Shown here in pieces: positions 1-7,893 of a stretch of DNA of 64,000 nucleotides. Source of the DNA: Candidatus Parabacteroides intestinigallinarum (GTDB lineage: Bacteria > Bacteroidota > Bacteroidia > Bacteroidales > Tannerellaceae); assembly GCA_019114945.1 (NCBI GenBank), contig DXEN01000064.1:1-64000 (forward strand), written 5' to 3'. Within the stretch, counting starts at the first letter, position 1, and every line of letters starts with the position of its first letter. The notes under the pieces were generated by a model. It had not been told where the DNA came from, searched no databases, and saw only the letters and a list, made by a program, of their open reading frames with translations. Made by a program: the position numbers and the translations under genes.

Positions 1-148
1 TTGACAATTTCAGATCTCAAATTGAATTGTCAATTCTCAATCGTCAATTGTCAATTGGAATAACACACCCCCTGCCCCCTCTCCAGAGGGGAAAGAGATA
101 CACACATAAATCATAAATCATAAATCATAAATCATAAATTATAAATTC
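1..148. repeat. Intergenic heptamer repeats with a GC hairpin
   Basis: No gene is visible. The stretch has TTGTCAA-type heptamers (about 1-58), a GC hairpin CCCCTCT-cc-AGAGGGG at 76-91, and tandem ATAAATC heptamers from about 105 to 147. The same order of elements recurs at about 1440-1592, so ugd is bracketed by two similar copies. Confidence 0.8.
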
Positions 149-1399
149 CTAATCCCTCCTGAAGATATCCCGCGTATAGACCTTCTCCTGCACGTCGTCC
201 AGACAGCTATCGTAACGGTTGGCAATAATCGCCTGGCTCTGGCGCTTGAAAGCCTCCAGGTCGTTCACCACACGGCTGCCGAAGAAGGTCGTGCCGTCTG
301 TCAACGTCGGCTCGTAGATGATTACCTCCGCTCCTTTCGCCTTCACACGCTTCATCACCCCCTGGATGCTGCTCTGACGGAAATTGTCGCTGTTCGACTT
401 CATCGTCAGGCGATAGACGCCTATCACGCAACGACGCTCCTCCCGCGGGTCGTAGTCGCCCCGGTTGTAATAATCGTAATAACCCGCCATGCGCAGCACC
501 CGGTCGGCAATGAAATCCTTCCGCGTGCGGTTGCTCTCCACGATCGCCCCGATCAGGTTCTCCGGCACGTCGGCGTAGTTCGCCAGCAGCTGCTTCGTAT
601 CCTTCGGCAGGCAATAGCCGCCGTAGCCGAACGACGGGTTGTTATAATGCGTGCCGATGCGGGGATCCAGGCACACGCCCTCGATAATCGCCCGCGTGTC
701 TAATCCCTTCATCTCGGCGTAAGTGTCTAACTCATTGAAATAAGAGACCCTCAATGCCAGGTAGGTGTTGGCGAAAAGCTTCACCGCCTCCGCCTCGGTC
801 AGACCCATGTATAGCGTCTCGATGTCCTTCTTGATAGCCCCCTCTTGCAACAACGCAGCAAACGTATGCGCCGCCTTGTCCAAGCGCTCGTCGCCCTCCG
901 GACGGCCCACGATGATGCGGCTCGGATAGAGGTTGTCGTACAGCGCCTTGCTCTCCCGCAGGAACTCCGGCGAGAAGAGAATGTTGTCGCACCCCAACCG
1001 CTTCCGGACGCCCTCGGTGTAGCCCACGGGGATGGTGCTCTTGATGACCATGATGGCGTCCGGGTTGACGCTCCGCACCAAGTCGATCACCTCCTCCACG
1101 TGGCTCGTGTCGAAATAGTTCCGCACCGGGTCGTAATTCGTAGGAGCGGCGATCACCACGAAGTCGGCGTCCCGATAAGCCGCGGCGCCGTCCAGCGTGG
1201 CGACCAGGTTTAAGTCCTTCTCCGCCAGGTAACGCTCGATATACTCGTCCTGGATGGGCGACTCGCGTCGGTTGATCTTATCTACTTTTTCAGGGATTAC
1301 ATCAACAGCGATCACCTTATGATGCTGCGCCAGCAAGGTGGCGATCGACAAACCTACATAGCCGGTGCCGGCCACGGCGATCTTTAGTTCTTTCTCCAT
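149..1399 (-). CDS. ugd: UDP-glucose 6-dehydrogenase (nucleotide-sugar dehydrogenase)
   Basis: Oxidises UDP-glucose to UDP-glucuronate with NAD, supplying an acidic sugar precursor for the capsule; cytoplasmic. The 416-aa product starts with a Rossmann motif GTGYVG (residues 11-16), has KSTIPVG in the middle and the catalytic-cysteine motif GGYCLPKD near residue 260, followed by the UDP-binding C-terminal domain. Length is normal for the family. It is the last CPS gene visible before the left window edge, downstream of the CapD-like gene on the same strand. A promoter-like element lies just upstream, so it may be partly independent of the main CPS transcript. The exact sugar specificity (UDP-Glc versus a related sugar) is inferred. 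Confidence 0.9.
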   Translation of the reverse strand: MEKELKIAVAGTGYVGLSIATLLAQHHKVIAVDVIPEKVDKINRRESPIQDEYIERYLAEKDLNLVATLDGAAAYRDADFVVIAAPTNYDPVRNYFDTSHVEEVIDLVRSVNPDAIMVIKSTIPVGYTEGVRKRLGCDNILFSPEFLRESKALYDNLYPSRIIVGRPEGDERLDKAAHTFAALLQEGAIKKDIETLYMGLTEAEAVKLFANTYLALRVSYFNELDTYAEMKGLDTRAIIEGVCLDPRIGTHYNNPSFGYGGYCLPKDTKQLLANYADVPENLIGAIVESNRTRKDFIADRVLRMAGYYDYYNRGDYDPREERRCVIGVYRLTMKSNSDNFRQSSIQGVMKRVKAKGAEVIIYEPTLTDGTTFFGSRVVNDLEAFKRQSQAIIANRYDSCLDDVQEKVYTRDIFRRD

Positions 1400-1428
1400 C
1401 GTATATTATTTGTGAATCAGTTCACGGA

Positions 1429-1436
1429 CAAAGGTA
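1429..1436 (-). promoter_or_regulatory. Candidate -7 promoter element for ugd
   Basis: On the minus strand this reads TACCTTTG, a perfect match to the Bacteroidales -7 consensus TAnnTTTG, about 30 bp before the ugd start. No TTTG sits at the expected -33 distance. A small hairpin (GTGAA-TTCAC, about 1411-1425) lies between it and the gene. Confidence 0.4.
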
Positions 1437-1439
1437 CGG

Positions 1440-1592
1440 ATTTATGATTTCAAATTTATGATTTATAATTTCAAATTGAATTCCAATCGTCAATCGATGA
1501 CACACCCCCTGCCCCCTCTCAAGAGGGGAATTGGGTACACCCGACAATCATAAATCATAAATCATAAATCATAAATCATAAATCATAAATTA
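1440..1592. repeat. Intergenic heptamer repeats with a GC hairpin, second copy
   Basis: GATTTAT-type heptamers at 1441-1475 face ATAAATC heptamers at 1548-1592, so the ends could pair as a long hairpin. Between them are the TTTCAAATTGAATT motif and a GC hairpin CCCCTCT-ca-AGAGGGG at 1513-1528. The layout repeats that of 1-148. Confidence 0.8.
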
Positions 1593-3512
1593 TCACTTAT
1601 CCAGCGCCTCGTAGACGGAGTGCTGGCTCTTAAACTCGGGGACCATCGCCTTCATGCGGCGGACGATCTCCATGTCGCTCTCCGTGGCGGCCGAGCGAAC
1701 CAGCTCGTCCACTTGACGGCACACCTCGTCGTAATCGTACTCACGCACACGGGCGATCTTTATCTTCGGGTGGAACGTCGGGAGCGTCGTCTCCTGGTCG
1801 TTCAGCACCTCCTCGTACAGCTTCTCGCCGTCGCGCAAGCCCGTGAACTCGATACGCACCCCCTTGGCGCCGCTCAGGCGGATCATACGCTCCGCCAGGT
1901 CCACGATACGGACGGGCTTCCCCATGTCGAACACGAAGATCTCGCCGCCCTCGCCCATCGTTCCCGCCTCAAGCACCAGCTTGCACGCCTCCGGGATGAG
2001 CATGAAGTAACGGATGATGTCCTTGTGCGTCACCGTCACCGGGCCGCCACGACGGATCTGCTCCCGGAACAGCGGGATCACCGAGCCGTTCGAGCCCAGC
2101 ACGTTGCCGAAACGCGTCGTCACGAAACGCGTCGCGCCCGGCACGCGACCCTCCTTCACCGCCTTGTCCAGGCTCTGCACGTAGATTTCGCAGATACGCT
2201 TCGAGCAGCCCATCACGTTCGTCGGGTTCACAGCCTTGTCCGTCGACACCATCACGAACTTGCGCGTGCCGTACCGCACCGACAGGTCCGCCACCACGCG
2301 GGTTCCCTCTATATTGTTCCGCACGCTCTCGCCCGGGTTGTCCTCCATCATCGGCACGTGCTTGTACGCCGCCGCGTGGAACACGTAGTCCGGGCGGAAG
2401 GCGGCGAAGATCGACTCCATACGCTCGCGCACACGGATGTCGCCCACGATCGTGTGGCACTCCAGCGCCGGCCACAGGCGGGCCATCCACAGCCGGACGT
2501 CGTGCAGGGGCGTCTCCGCCTGGTCCACCAGCACCAGACGACCGGGGCCGAAGCGCGCCACCTGGCGCACGATCTCGCTACCGATGCTACCCGCGGCGCC
2601 CGTTATCAGGATGCGACGCCCCGTCAGCTGGCGGCCGATCGCCTCCATGTCCACCTCTATCTTGTCGCGCGGCAACAGGTCCTCTATCTCCACCTCCCGC
2701 AGCACAGTGTGCGACAGGCCGCTACGCCCGTCCCACTCGCGCGCCTCAGGCACCACGAGGATCTTGACGCCCGAATCCACCAGGCGGGAGACCAGCTCCG
2801 GACGGTCGCGCAGCGTATCGCCCAGCAGCGGCGACACGAACAGCACCCGCGCCCGCTCGCGACGCATCGTCTCCGGCAGGTTCTCGTCGAAAGGATGGAC
2901 ACGCACGCCCATCAGCACCCGGTCGCGGACGCCGGCCTCGTCCGACACGAATCCCGCCAGCACGTAGCGCACGGGATCCTGCGTCTGCAGGCTCTTCGCC
3001 AGGCTGACGCCTCCCTTACGCACGCCCAGGATGAAGACACGCTTGGCATGGCTGGCGTGGAACGTCGTCACGTACAGGTACTTCACGAACACGCGCGTAG
3101 CCCACATCAGCGACATCGCCAGCAGCGACGAGAGCACGATATCCCGCTTGCGGATGTACACCAGCCACGGCGAGAAATCCGTCAGCTCCTGGAACGCCAC
3201 GACGCACGCGACTCCGAACAGCGTGGCGAAGCCCACCCGCTGCAAGTCGACGAACGACGAGTAGCGGATGATGCCCGAGTAGGTATGGAACAACCGGAAG
3301 CCCACCAGGTATGGCACGAGGCAGACCACGAGGGTCAGCGACAGGTGCCAGAAGACCGACGCCGTCGGCACCAGCCCGTTGTTCAGGGCGTACACCACCA
3401 GCCCCGAGAACAGCAGCGACAGGCAGTCCAGCAGGATGATGCCCCAATAGGGCAACGTCTTCTTCGAGAAGTACCACACCGACAAACGCGAGAAGGGATT
3501 ATGCCACTTCAT
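1593..3512 (-). CDS. FlaA1/CapD-type nucleotide-sugar epimerase/dehydratase (membrane-bound)
   Basis: Probably a UDP-N-acetylhexosamine 4,6-dehydratase or epimerase making the first dedicated sugar of the capsule repeat unit. The 639-aa protein has about four N-terminal membrane segments (residues 20-145), a first Rossmann-like domain (VFILGVRKGG) and a second catalytic SDR domain with GAAGSIGSE (around residue 305). The active-site region reads STDKAVNPTNVMGCSKR, the Ser-Met-Lys arrangement of the large WbpM/PglF/FlaA1 group rather than Ser-Tyr-Lys. Length is typical for that long form. It follows the upxY-like gene and a small ORF on the same strand, the usual place for such an enzyme in Bacteroidales CPS loci. 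Epimerase and dehydratase members cannot be separated from sequence alone. Confidence 0.88.
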   Translation of the reverse strand: MKWHNPFSRLSVWYFSKKTLPYWGIILLDCLSLLFSGLVVYALNNGLVPTASVFWHLSLTLVVCLVPYLVGFRLFHTYSGIIRYSSFVDLQRVGFATLFGVACVVAFQELTDFSPWLVYIRKRDIVLSSLLAMSLMWATRVFVKYLYVTTFHASHAKRVFILGVRKGGVSLAKSLQTQDPVRYVLAGFVSDEAGVRDRVLMGVRVHPFDENLPETMRRERARVLFVSPLLGDTLRDRPELVSRLVDSGVKILVVPEAREWDGRSGLSHTVLREVEIEDLLPRDKIEVDMEAIGRQLTGRRILITGAAGSIGSEIVRQVARFGPGRLVLVDQAETPLHDVRLWMARLWPALECHTIVGDIRVRERMESIFAAFRPDYVFHAAAYKHVPMMEDNPGESVRNNIEGTRVVADLSVRYGTRKFVMVSTDKAVNPTNVMGCSKRICEIYVQSLDKAVKEGRVPGATRFVTTRFGNVLGSNGSVIPLFREQIRRGGPVTVTHKDIIRYFMLIPEACKLVLEAGTMGEGGEIFVFDMGKPVRIVDLAERMIRLSGAKGVRIEFTGLRDGEKLYEEVLNDQETTLPTFHPKIKIARVREYDYDEVCRQVDELVRSAATESDMEIVRRMKAMVPEFKSQHSVYEALDK

Positions 3513-3680
3513 TATTTATGATTTATGATTTATGATTTACGAATTACGAGTTACGAGCTGTCGGTTACGGGGAGATGCCCCTTGTCGCCTCCGCCCGGTT
3601 GCTGCGTGAAAGCTATCACGCGTTTACAGGCTGCCTGGACGAGGTGGATGCCACTCGCCCTCCTTCCCGATAGGGTATGT

Positions 3681-3766
3681 ATATCATAGCTATGATATGC
3701 GTGGTATCATAGGTAGGATAAGTCTTCTATCAAAGCTATGATGGATATACTATCATAGCTTTGATA
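3681..3766. repeat. Cluster of TATCATAGCTATGATA palindromes
   Basis: An 18-bp perfect palindrome (ATATCATAGCTATGATAT) lies at 3681-3698. A 15-bp perfect inverted repeat follows, TATCAAAGCTATGAT at 3728-3742 facing ATCATAGCTTTGATA at 3752-3766, with a further half-site TATCATA at 3705-3711. The cluster sits in the gap between the small CPS gene and the epimerase gene. There is no U-tract, so a plain intrinsic terminator is unlikely; operator sites or an RNA processing/pausing hairpin are possible. Confidence 0.7.
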
Positions 3767-3797
3767 TATCATGTGAGACAGGACGCTATAACACCTT

Positions 3798-4166
3798 TTA
3801 TCCGGCCGGTTCCTCCCCATCGAATAGTATCTGCCTCCGCCACGAGGCGTAGCGGGCGGAGGACAATTCCCCGCAGGGCAACGACAGGCAACCGGTCGAC
3901 ACGCGTTGGAGCGGGTGGCGACGGGCGTAGGCGCGCAACGAGCGGTCGCTCACCGACGCCATCACGAGCGGATACGGACGGTCGTACAGGCGCAACACCG
4001 TGGTATCGCAACCCGGGAACAGGCCGCACAGGCGGCAAGCCGAGCGCTCGAACGACACCCACCAGTCGCCCATGTCGTACAGGTACATCCGGCGATGGCC
4101 GTCGCGCTCGCGGGAGAGCAGCGAGTCGCTATCGCGCAGCAACGCGTTCAAACGTTCCAGAAGCAT
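3798..4166 (-). CDS. Small conserved-type CPS-locus protein, function unknown
   Basis: A 122-aa product starting at the ATG 17 bp after the upxY stop; a longer frame would overlap upxY, so the short start is preferred. It is soluble, Arg- and Cys-containing (CRLCGLFPGC near the middle) and has no signal peptide. The segment MYLYDMGDWWVSFERSACRL is distinctive. Position directly behind an upxY-like gene is where Bacteroides loci carry upxZ, but this protein does not look like UpxZ, whose features appear instead in the C-terminus of the upstream gene. A regulatory role is only guilt by association. Confidence 0.7.
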   Translation of the reverse strand: MLLERLNALLRDSDSLLSRERDGHRRMYLYDMGDWWVSFERSACRLCGLFPGCDTTVLRLYDRPYPLVMASVSDRSLRAYARRHPLQRVSTGCLSLPCGELSSARYASWRRQILFDGEEPAG

Positions 4167-4183
4167 ATTTTCGGTAGTAACTA

Positions 4184-5305
4184 CTAAGCGGAATGCCCGA
4201 ACCAACGGTCGTAGTCGGCGAGCCAATCGATCAGGCGGCGCTTGACACGCTTCGGGGAGGGCTCGCGGCACCAAGCGTCCACGATCGCGTGCGCGTCGCG
4301 CTGGTACACGAAGCTACCCGTGCAACCATACAGCGTCACCAGCAGCGATGCCCGCGCCTGCTCCGCCTTGACCGAGGGAAGCAAGCTCCGCGTCGTGGCG
4401 AGCAGGCGCGAGAAAGCACCCTCGTCGCCCGCGATCCGATAGGCGCGCAACAGCAGGGCGTACACCTTGCAACGCATCACGTCGCTCTCCGGCTCCAGGC
4501 GGGCGTAGCGATCCAACGCCTCGCGGGCCAGCGAGCGGTCGGCCTCCGTCGGCCCACCCGAATGATAGCGGCCCAACGCCTCGTGCAAACCCGTCCATAT
4601 ACGGTCGTTATCCACGCTCTCGTACACACGACCCCGCTCGCGGCTCAGGCTGATCACCTCGTACTCCCCCGAGCGGACCGTCAGCAAGGGCACCCACAGG
4701 CAATCCAGCACACGCACCATCAAGTCCTTGCGGCCACCACCCGGACGCACGACCACCTCCGCCTCCACGCCGCTCAACACGCCCGACGTCACCCGCACAC
4801 GGTCGCCCACCCGCAGGCGGCCCGGCTCCGGCACGTACACCGGCAGCTCGTCCGCGTACGACGCCGCCACCCACCGCAGGTTCGCCATCTCGCTCTCCGA
4901 CAGGTAGGGATAATGGTAATCGTCGCCCTCGAACACACGGGGAAGCAGGTTGTAGAGCGGGAAGTCGCGCTTCAGGCGGAAGATCTCGTTCTCCGAGGCG
5001 TGGATGAAGATGTAGTTGAACAGCAACGGCCGCCGCGTATTCACCAACCGGCCGTCCACGCGGCGGACCTCCACGTACGACGGGGCGAAGTACTCGAACA
5101 GGCGCTCGCCCCTACGACGACGGCGCTCCAGCTCCGCCTCCAGCCCCCGGGCAGGGCTGACACTATCGCGGGTCCCCACCGCCAATGGAAGCGTCAGCAC
5201 GTACCATCGCGTCGCCTCGCGATCCGCACGACGATGGGCCAGCGACTCCGCGCTTTCGCCCGGCAACGAGGCGAGACCCTTCCGCCTATCCGTTCCGTCC
5301 GTCAT
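4184..5305 (-). CDS. UpxY-family transcription antiterminator with UpxZ-like C-terminal extension
   Basis: UpxY proteins are NusG-like factors that let RNA polymerase read through the long leader of their own CPS operon. This 373-aa product has an NGN-like domain (WYVLTLPL at residue 34, LLFNYIFIHA near 95-103) and a KOW-like segment (LRVGDRVRVTSGVLSGVEAEV, about 164-184). UpxY proteins are usually about 170-190 aa; here about 150 further residues follow. They resemble UpxZ in a helical middle and the signature DAHAIVDAW (337-345; UpxZ has a similar AHAIIDxW). UpxZ normally inhibits non-cognate UpxY proteins. The start chosen has a strong Shine-Dalgarno sequence (GGAGGAA, plus-strand 5314-5320); an upstream ATG at 5356 is possible. 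It is the first gene after the invertible promoter. The UpxZ resemblance is judged by eye. Confidence 0.85.
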   Translation of the reverse strand: MTDGTDRRKGLASLPGESAESLAHRRADREATRWYVLTLPLAVGTRDSVSPARGLEAELERRRRRGERLFEYFAPSYVEVRRVDGRLVNTRRPLLFNYIFIHASENEIFRLKRDFPLYNLLPRVFEGDDYHYPYLSESEMANLRWVAASYADELPVYVPEPGRLRVGDRVRVTSGVLSGVEAEVVVRPGGGRKDLMVRVLDCLWVPLLTVRSGEYEVISLSRERGRVYESVDNDRIWTGLHEALGRYHSGGPTEADRSLAREALDRYARLEPESDVMRCKVYALLLRAYRIAGDEGAFSRLLATTRSLLPSVKAEQARASLLVTLYGCTGSFVYQRDAHAIVDAWCREPSPKRVKRRLIDWLADYDRWFGHSA

Positions 5306-5390
5306 ACCATCGATTCCTCCTGATTGATTCGCCCTCCGCAGTTGTCCGGAAGGCATTACAGAGCCTTGTCACGGTATATCCGTAACCAGC

Positions 5391-5469
5391 TTATAAACAA
5401 GCGTTTATAAAATCATCAAGCGGGCATTCCCGAAAATTCCGGGGTAACCAAGCGGCATCCGATGCCCGC
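5391..5469 (-). promoter_or_regulatory. Structured 5' leader of the CPS transcript
   Basis: The leader from the predicted start (about 5505) to upxY is about 200 nt. It contains two inverted repeats: GCGGGCAT/ATGCCCGC (5420-5427 with 5462-5469, with an inner CCCG/CGGG) and TTATAAA/TTTATAA (5391-5397 with 5404-5410). UpxY-type factors act through the 5' leader of their own operon, so these hairpins are candidate recognition or pause elements; that link is inference. Confidence 0.5.
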
Positions 5470-5475
5470 CTGTTT

Positions 5476-5725
5476 TCCCGCTTCCTCGCGAGAAGTGGGA
5501 AAATCACATCGCGAAGGTATTTATTTTTATGGAAATAACAAACTTTCTTCCGTTGATTTTCAAAAAATCATTCCAATCTCACGGCGAACGATTGACTGGC
5601 AAGGAAAGCGTGTAATACTTGCGCGAATGGACTCGCGTATTGGAGGAATCAAGCTTGGGAAGAAAGATAGATCGCTGACAGACAGCCGTTCCGCCTGTTT
5701 TCCCACTTCTCGCGAGGAAGCGGGA
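5476..5725. mobile_element. Invertible DNA segment (phase-variable CPS promoter)
   Basis: Two 28-bp perfect inverted repeats, 5476-5503 and 5698-5725, enclose 194 bp. Each repeat is itself a near-palindrome around TCGCGA, with CTTC/GAAG and TTTTCCC/GGGAAAA flanks. A tyrosine recombinase gene ends 7 bp outside the right repeat, and a consensus promoter inside points at upxY. Promoter inversion at inverted repeats is the established control of CPS loci in gut Bacteroidales. The orientation here is ON; inversion would point the promoter into the 3' end of the recombinase gene. Which recombinase acts is inferred from adjacency. Confidence 0.85.
5512..5542 (-). promoter_or_regulatory. Promoter of the CPS operon inside the invertible segment
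   Basis: On the minus strand TTTG (5539-5542), a 19-bp AT-rich spacer and TACCTTCG (5512-5519) match the Bacteroidales consensus TTTG-N19-21-TAnnTTTG at all but one position. Transcription should begin just inside the left inverted repeat at about 5505 and run toward upxY. Confidence 0.75.
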
Positions 5726-5732
5726 TTTTTCT

Positions 5733-6953
5733 TTATAATCCCAGCTTATTTACCATATCCCGATTCGCCTGGTCGATGGCGGAATCCTCCAGCTCATCCA
5801 AATAAATAATCGTCGTTCTCTCGGAAGTATGCCCCATGCCCGCGCTAATAAGAGCGACCGGGACACCCTCCGCACGCATAATGGTCGCCCACGTATGGCG
5901 CGCCACATACGAGGAAAGCGACACACCCTCCCCTAAGCGGGCGGAAATTACCTTTAACCGTTTATTATGAAGATTCAACGCGCTCTCGTACTGCCGATGC
6001 GCCTTCGCCTTGTTCGTCGTCGTAAGGATGGGGAAAAGATAAAGCGAGTCTTCCGTCGTATACCGCTCGATAATCGCCCGGGCGCACGGTTCTATAAATA
6101 CCTTCAGGCGTTGCCCCGTTTTCCTCCGGATATAACAAAGCGTATCCCCGACCATATCCTTCTTCCTCAAGAAAGCGATATCCACGAACGCCATTCCACG
6201 CGTCACGAAACTAAAAAGAAACATATCCCGGGCGAAACAAAGATGCGACTCGCCCTCCAAATCCAACGCGATTAATTTCTCGAGCAATGACTTCCGCATC
6301 GCCCGCTTCACGGTCTTATCCACACCCACATAGACCTCGCCAAACAAGTCCAGCGGGGCAATCCCCATCGAACGGACGGCTTGATGATAAACGGCACGGA
6401 TAACCCGCATATAACAAGAAACCGAGTTACGTACAAGCCCCCGCCCCGCCAACCAACGGGCGAACTCATTCACCAGACGCTTGTCGATAAGCTCCACGGG
6501 AATATCCGGGATATCCTTCGAACACAAGAACGCCTTGAAAATATTCAGACCTCCTTTGTAACTCCGCGCCAATCCGAACCGCTCCGCCTCTTCCAGCTCC
6601 TTGACTCGCCCGGATAAGAAATCCAAGAAGAATAACTTCCGGAATGCCTTCGTACGAAAACGACGGACAATATCGTTCGCCTCATAATCGACCGGCAACG
6701 TCTTCAAATACGCGAGAATCTCCTTGAAATAGCGGACATCCGCCTCTATCCGATCGCGATAGCCCGCCAAGCGCCCGTTGTCGACGCCCTCGGCCTCCAC
6801 CAACCGCCCGGAATCGCCATCCCATTGCTCCGGAAATAAACGAATACCCGTGGAAACAGTCCTTACTTGTCCCCTGTGTGTCACTTGATAATACACGGTT
6901 CCCCGCTTCCCGGAAACCGTCGATGCCCTGAATTTAACCTTGATACTTGCCAT
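5733..6953 (-). CDS. Tyrosine site-specific recombinase, likely CPS promoter invertase
   Basis: A phage-integrase-family recombinase of 406 aa. The N-terminal half has the arm-type and SAM-like core-binding domains common in Bacteroidales integrases; the catalytic half shows R252 (TRGMAF), K278 (RRKTGQ), R352 in SYVARHTWAT, H375 in GMGHTSERTT and the nucleophile Y384. All key residues are present, so it should be active. The start MASIKVKFRA is preferred over an upstream ATG at 7061 because the extra residues do not resemble the family and would overlap the promoter of the divergent glycosyltransferase. Its 3' end abuts the right inverted repeat, which strongly suggests that it inverts the adjacent promoter segment. 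It could also act on other sites in trans. Confidence 0.88.
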   Translation of the reverse strand: MASIKVKFRASTVSGKRGTVYYQVTHRGQVRTVSTGIRLFPEQWDGDSGRLVEAEGVDNGRLAGYRDRIEADVRYFKEILAYLKTLPVDYEANDIVRRFRTKAFRKLFFLDFLSGRVKELEEAERFGLARSYKGGLNIFKAFLCSKDIPDIPVELIDKRLVNEFARWLAGRGLVRNSVSCYMRVIRAVYHQAVRSMGIAPLDLFGEVYVGVDKTVKRAMRKSLLEKLIALDLEGESHLCFARDMFLFSFVTRGMAFVDIAFLRKKDMVGDTLCYIRRKTGQRLKVFIEPCARAIIERYTTEDSLYLFPILTTTNKAKAHRQYESALNLHNKRLKVISARLGEGVSLSSYVARHTWATIMRAEGVPVALISAGMGHTSERTTIIYLDELEDSAIDQANRDMVNKLGL

Positions 6954-7036
6954 GATCTTACGATTATTGAATAGAAAAATTACCTTCATAGACGATAAAG
7001 CTATAAACCCGCCGCAAAATCCACTCCCGGCGAACG

Positions 7037-7068
7037 CTTGATTATACAAAGAAAAATACATACCTTTG
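7037..7068 (+). promoter_or_regulatory. Promoter for the glycosyltransferase-pyrC pair
   Basis: CTTG (7037-7040), a 20-bp spacer and TACCTTTG (7061-7068) fit the Bacteroidales promoter. The predicted leader contains a small CCCCG/CGGGG hairpin (7082-7095) before the ATG at 7140. Confidence 0.6.
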
Positions 7069-7139
7069 GCGGAAGTTAAAGCCCCGCTCGCGGGGTTATG
7101 GGATTGGTCGAAAAAGCTTGGTAATAATAATAAAGGTAT

Positions 7140-7880
7140 ATGTCAGATAGTATCGTCATTATTCCTACGTATAATGAAAAGGAAAATATAGAGAATATCA
7201 TTCGTGCCGTGTTCGGGCTGGAGAAAGAATTCCACATCCTGATTATCGATGATAACTCGCCGGATGGAACCGCCACGATCGTGAAGAACCTGCGAGAGGA
7301 ATTCCCCGGTCGCCTCTTCCTGGAAGAACGAAAAGGGAAATTAGGCTTGGGAACCGCCTATATCCACGGATTCAAATGGGCCATCGCGCACGCGTACGAC
7401 TTCATATTCGAGATGGACGCCGATTTCAGCCACAATCCGCAAGACCTGCCCCGCCTGTACGCCGCCTGCGTGGAGCAAGGCGCCGACGTGGCCATCGGCT
7501 CGCGCTATTGCAACGGCGTGAACGTGGTGAACTGGCCGCTGGGCCGCGTATTGATGTCCTACTTCGCCTCGGTGTACGTGCGCGTCGTAACCGGCATGAA
7601 AATCCAAGACACCACCGCCGGATTCAAATGCTACCGCCGGGAGGTGCTGGAGACCATCGACCTCGACCGCGTCCACTTCAAGGGATACGCCTTCCAGGTA
7701 GAGATGAAGTTCACGGCCTACAAATGCGGTTTCAAGCTGGTGGAAGTACCCATCATCTTCATCAACCGGGCGTTAGGCGTATCGAAGATGAATTCCTCCA
7801 TTTTCGGGGAGGCGCTGTTCGGCGTCCTGCAACTGAAATGGTGGAGCTTCTTCCGGAAATATCCTCAAAAACAATCATAA
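7140..7880 (+). CDS. Polyprenol monophosphomannose synthase-like family 2 glycosyltransferase
   Basis: A 246-aa GT2 enzyme of the dolichol-phosphate mannosyltransferase type, which moves a sugar from a nucleotide donor to a polyprenyl phosphate at the inner membrane. The N-terminus [15 protein letters not shown] is typical, DDNSPDGT and [10 protein letters not shown] (the DxD-type metal/donor site near residue 98) follow, and [14 protein letters not shown] is the conserved acceptor-region motif. There is no C-terminal membrane domain, as in the short DPM1 class. It is followed after 13 bp by dihydroorotase, an arrangement suggesting co-transcription but no shared pathway. The sugar transferred is not known. 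Confidence 0.88.
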   Translation: MSDSIVIIPTYNEKENIENIIRAVFGLEKEFHILIIDDNSPDGTATIVKNLREEFPGRLFLEERKGKLGLGTAYIHGFKWAIAHAYDFIFEMDADFSHNPQDLPRLYAACVEQGADVAIGSRYCNGVNVVNWPLGRVLMSYFASVYVRVVTGMKIQDTTAGFKCYRREVLETIDLDRVHFKGYAFQVEMKFTAYKCGFKLVEVPIIFINRALGVSKMNSSIFGEALFGVLQLKWWSFFRKYPQKQS

Positions 7881-7893
7881 CAACCGACAGATT

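Noticed and set aside
1620-3521. A 633-aa open frame opposite the epimerase gene
   Set aside because: Antisense shadow in GC-rich DNA; composition is His/Arg-rich with no domain, while the other strand has a clear enzyme.
4193-5323. A 376-aa open frame opposite the upxY-like gene
   Set aside because: Antisense shadow with low-complexity His/Arg/Gln composition.
5462-5809. A 115-aa plus-strand frame across the invertible segment
   Set aside because: It reads through both inverted repeats and the recombinase 3' end; no family features.
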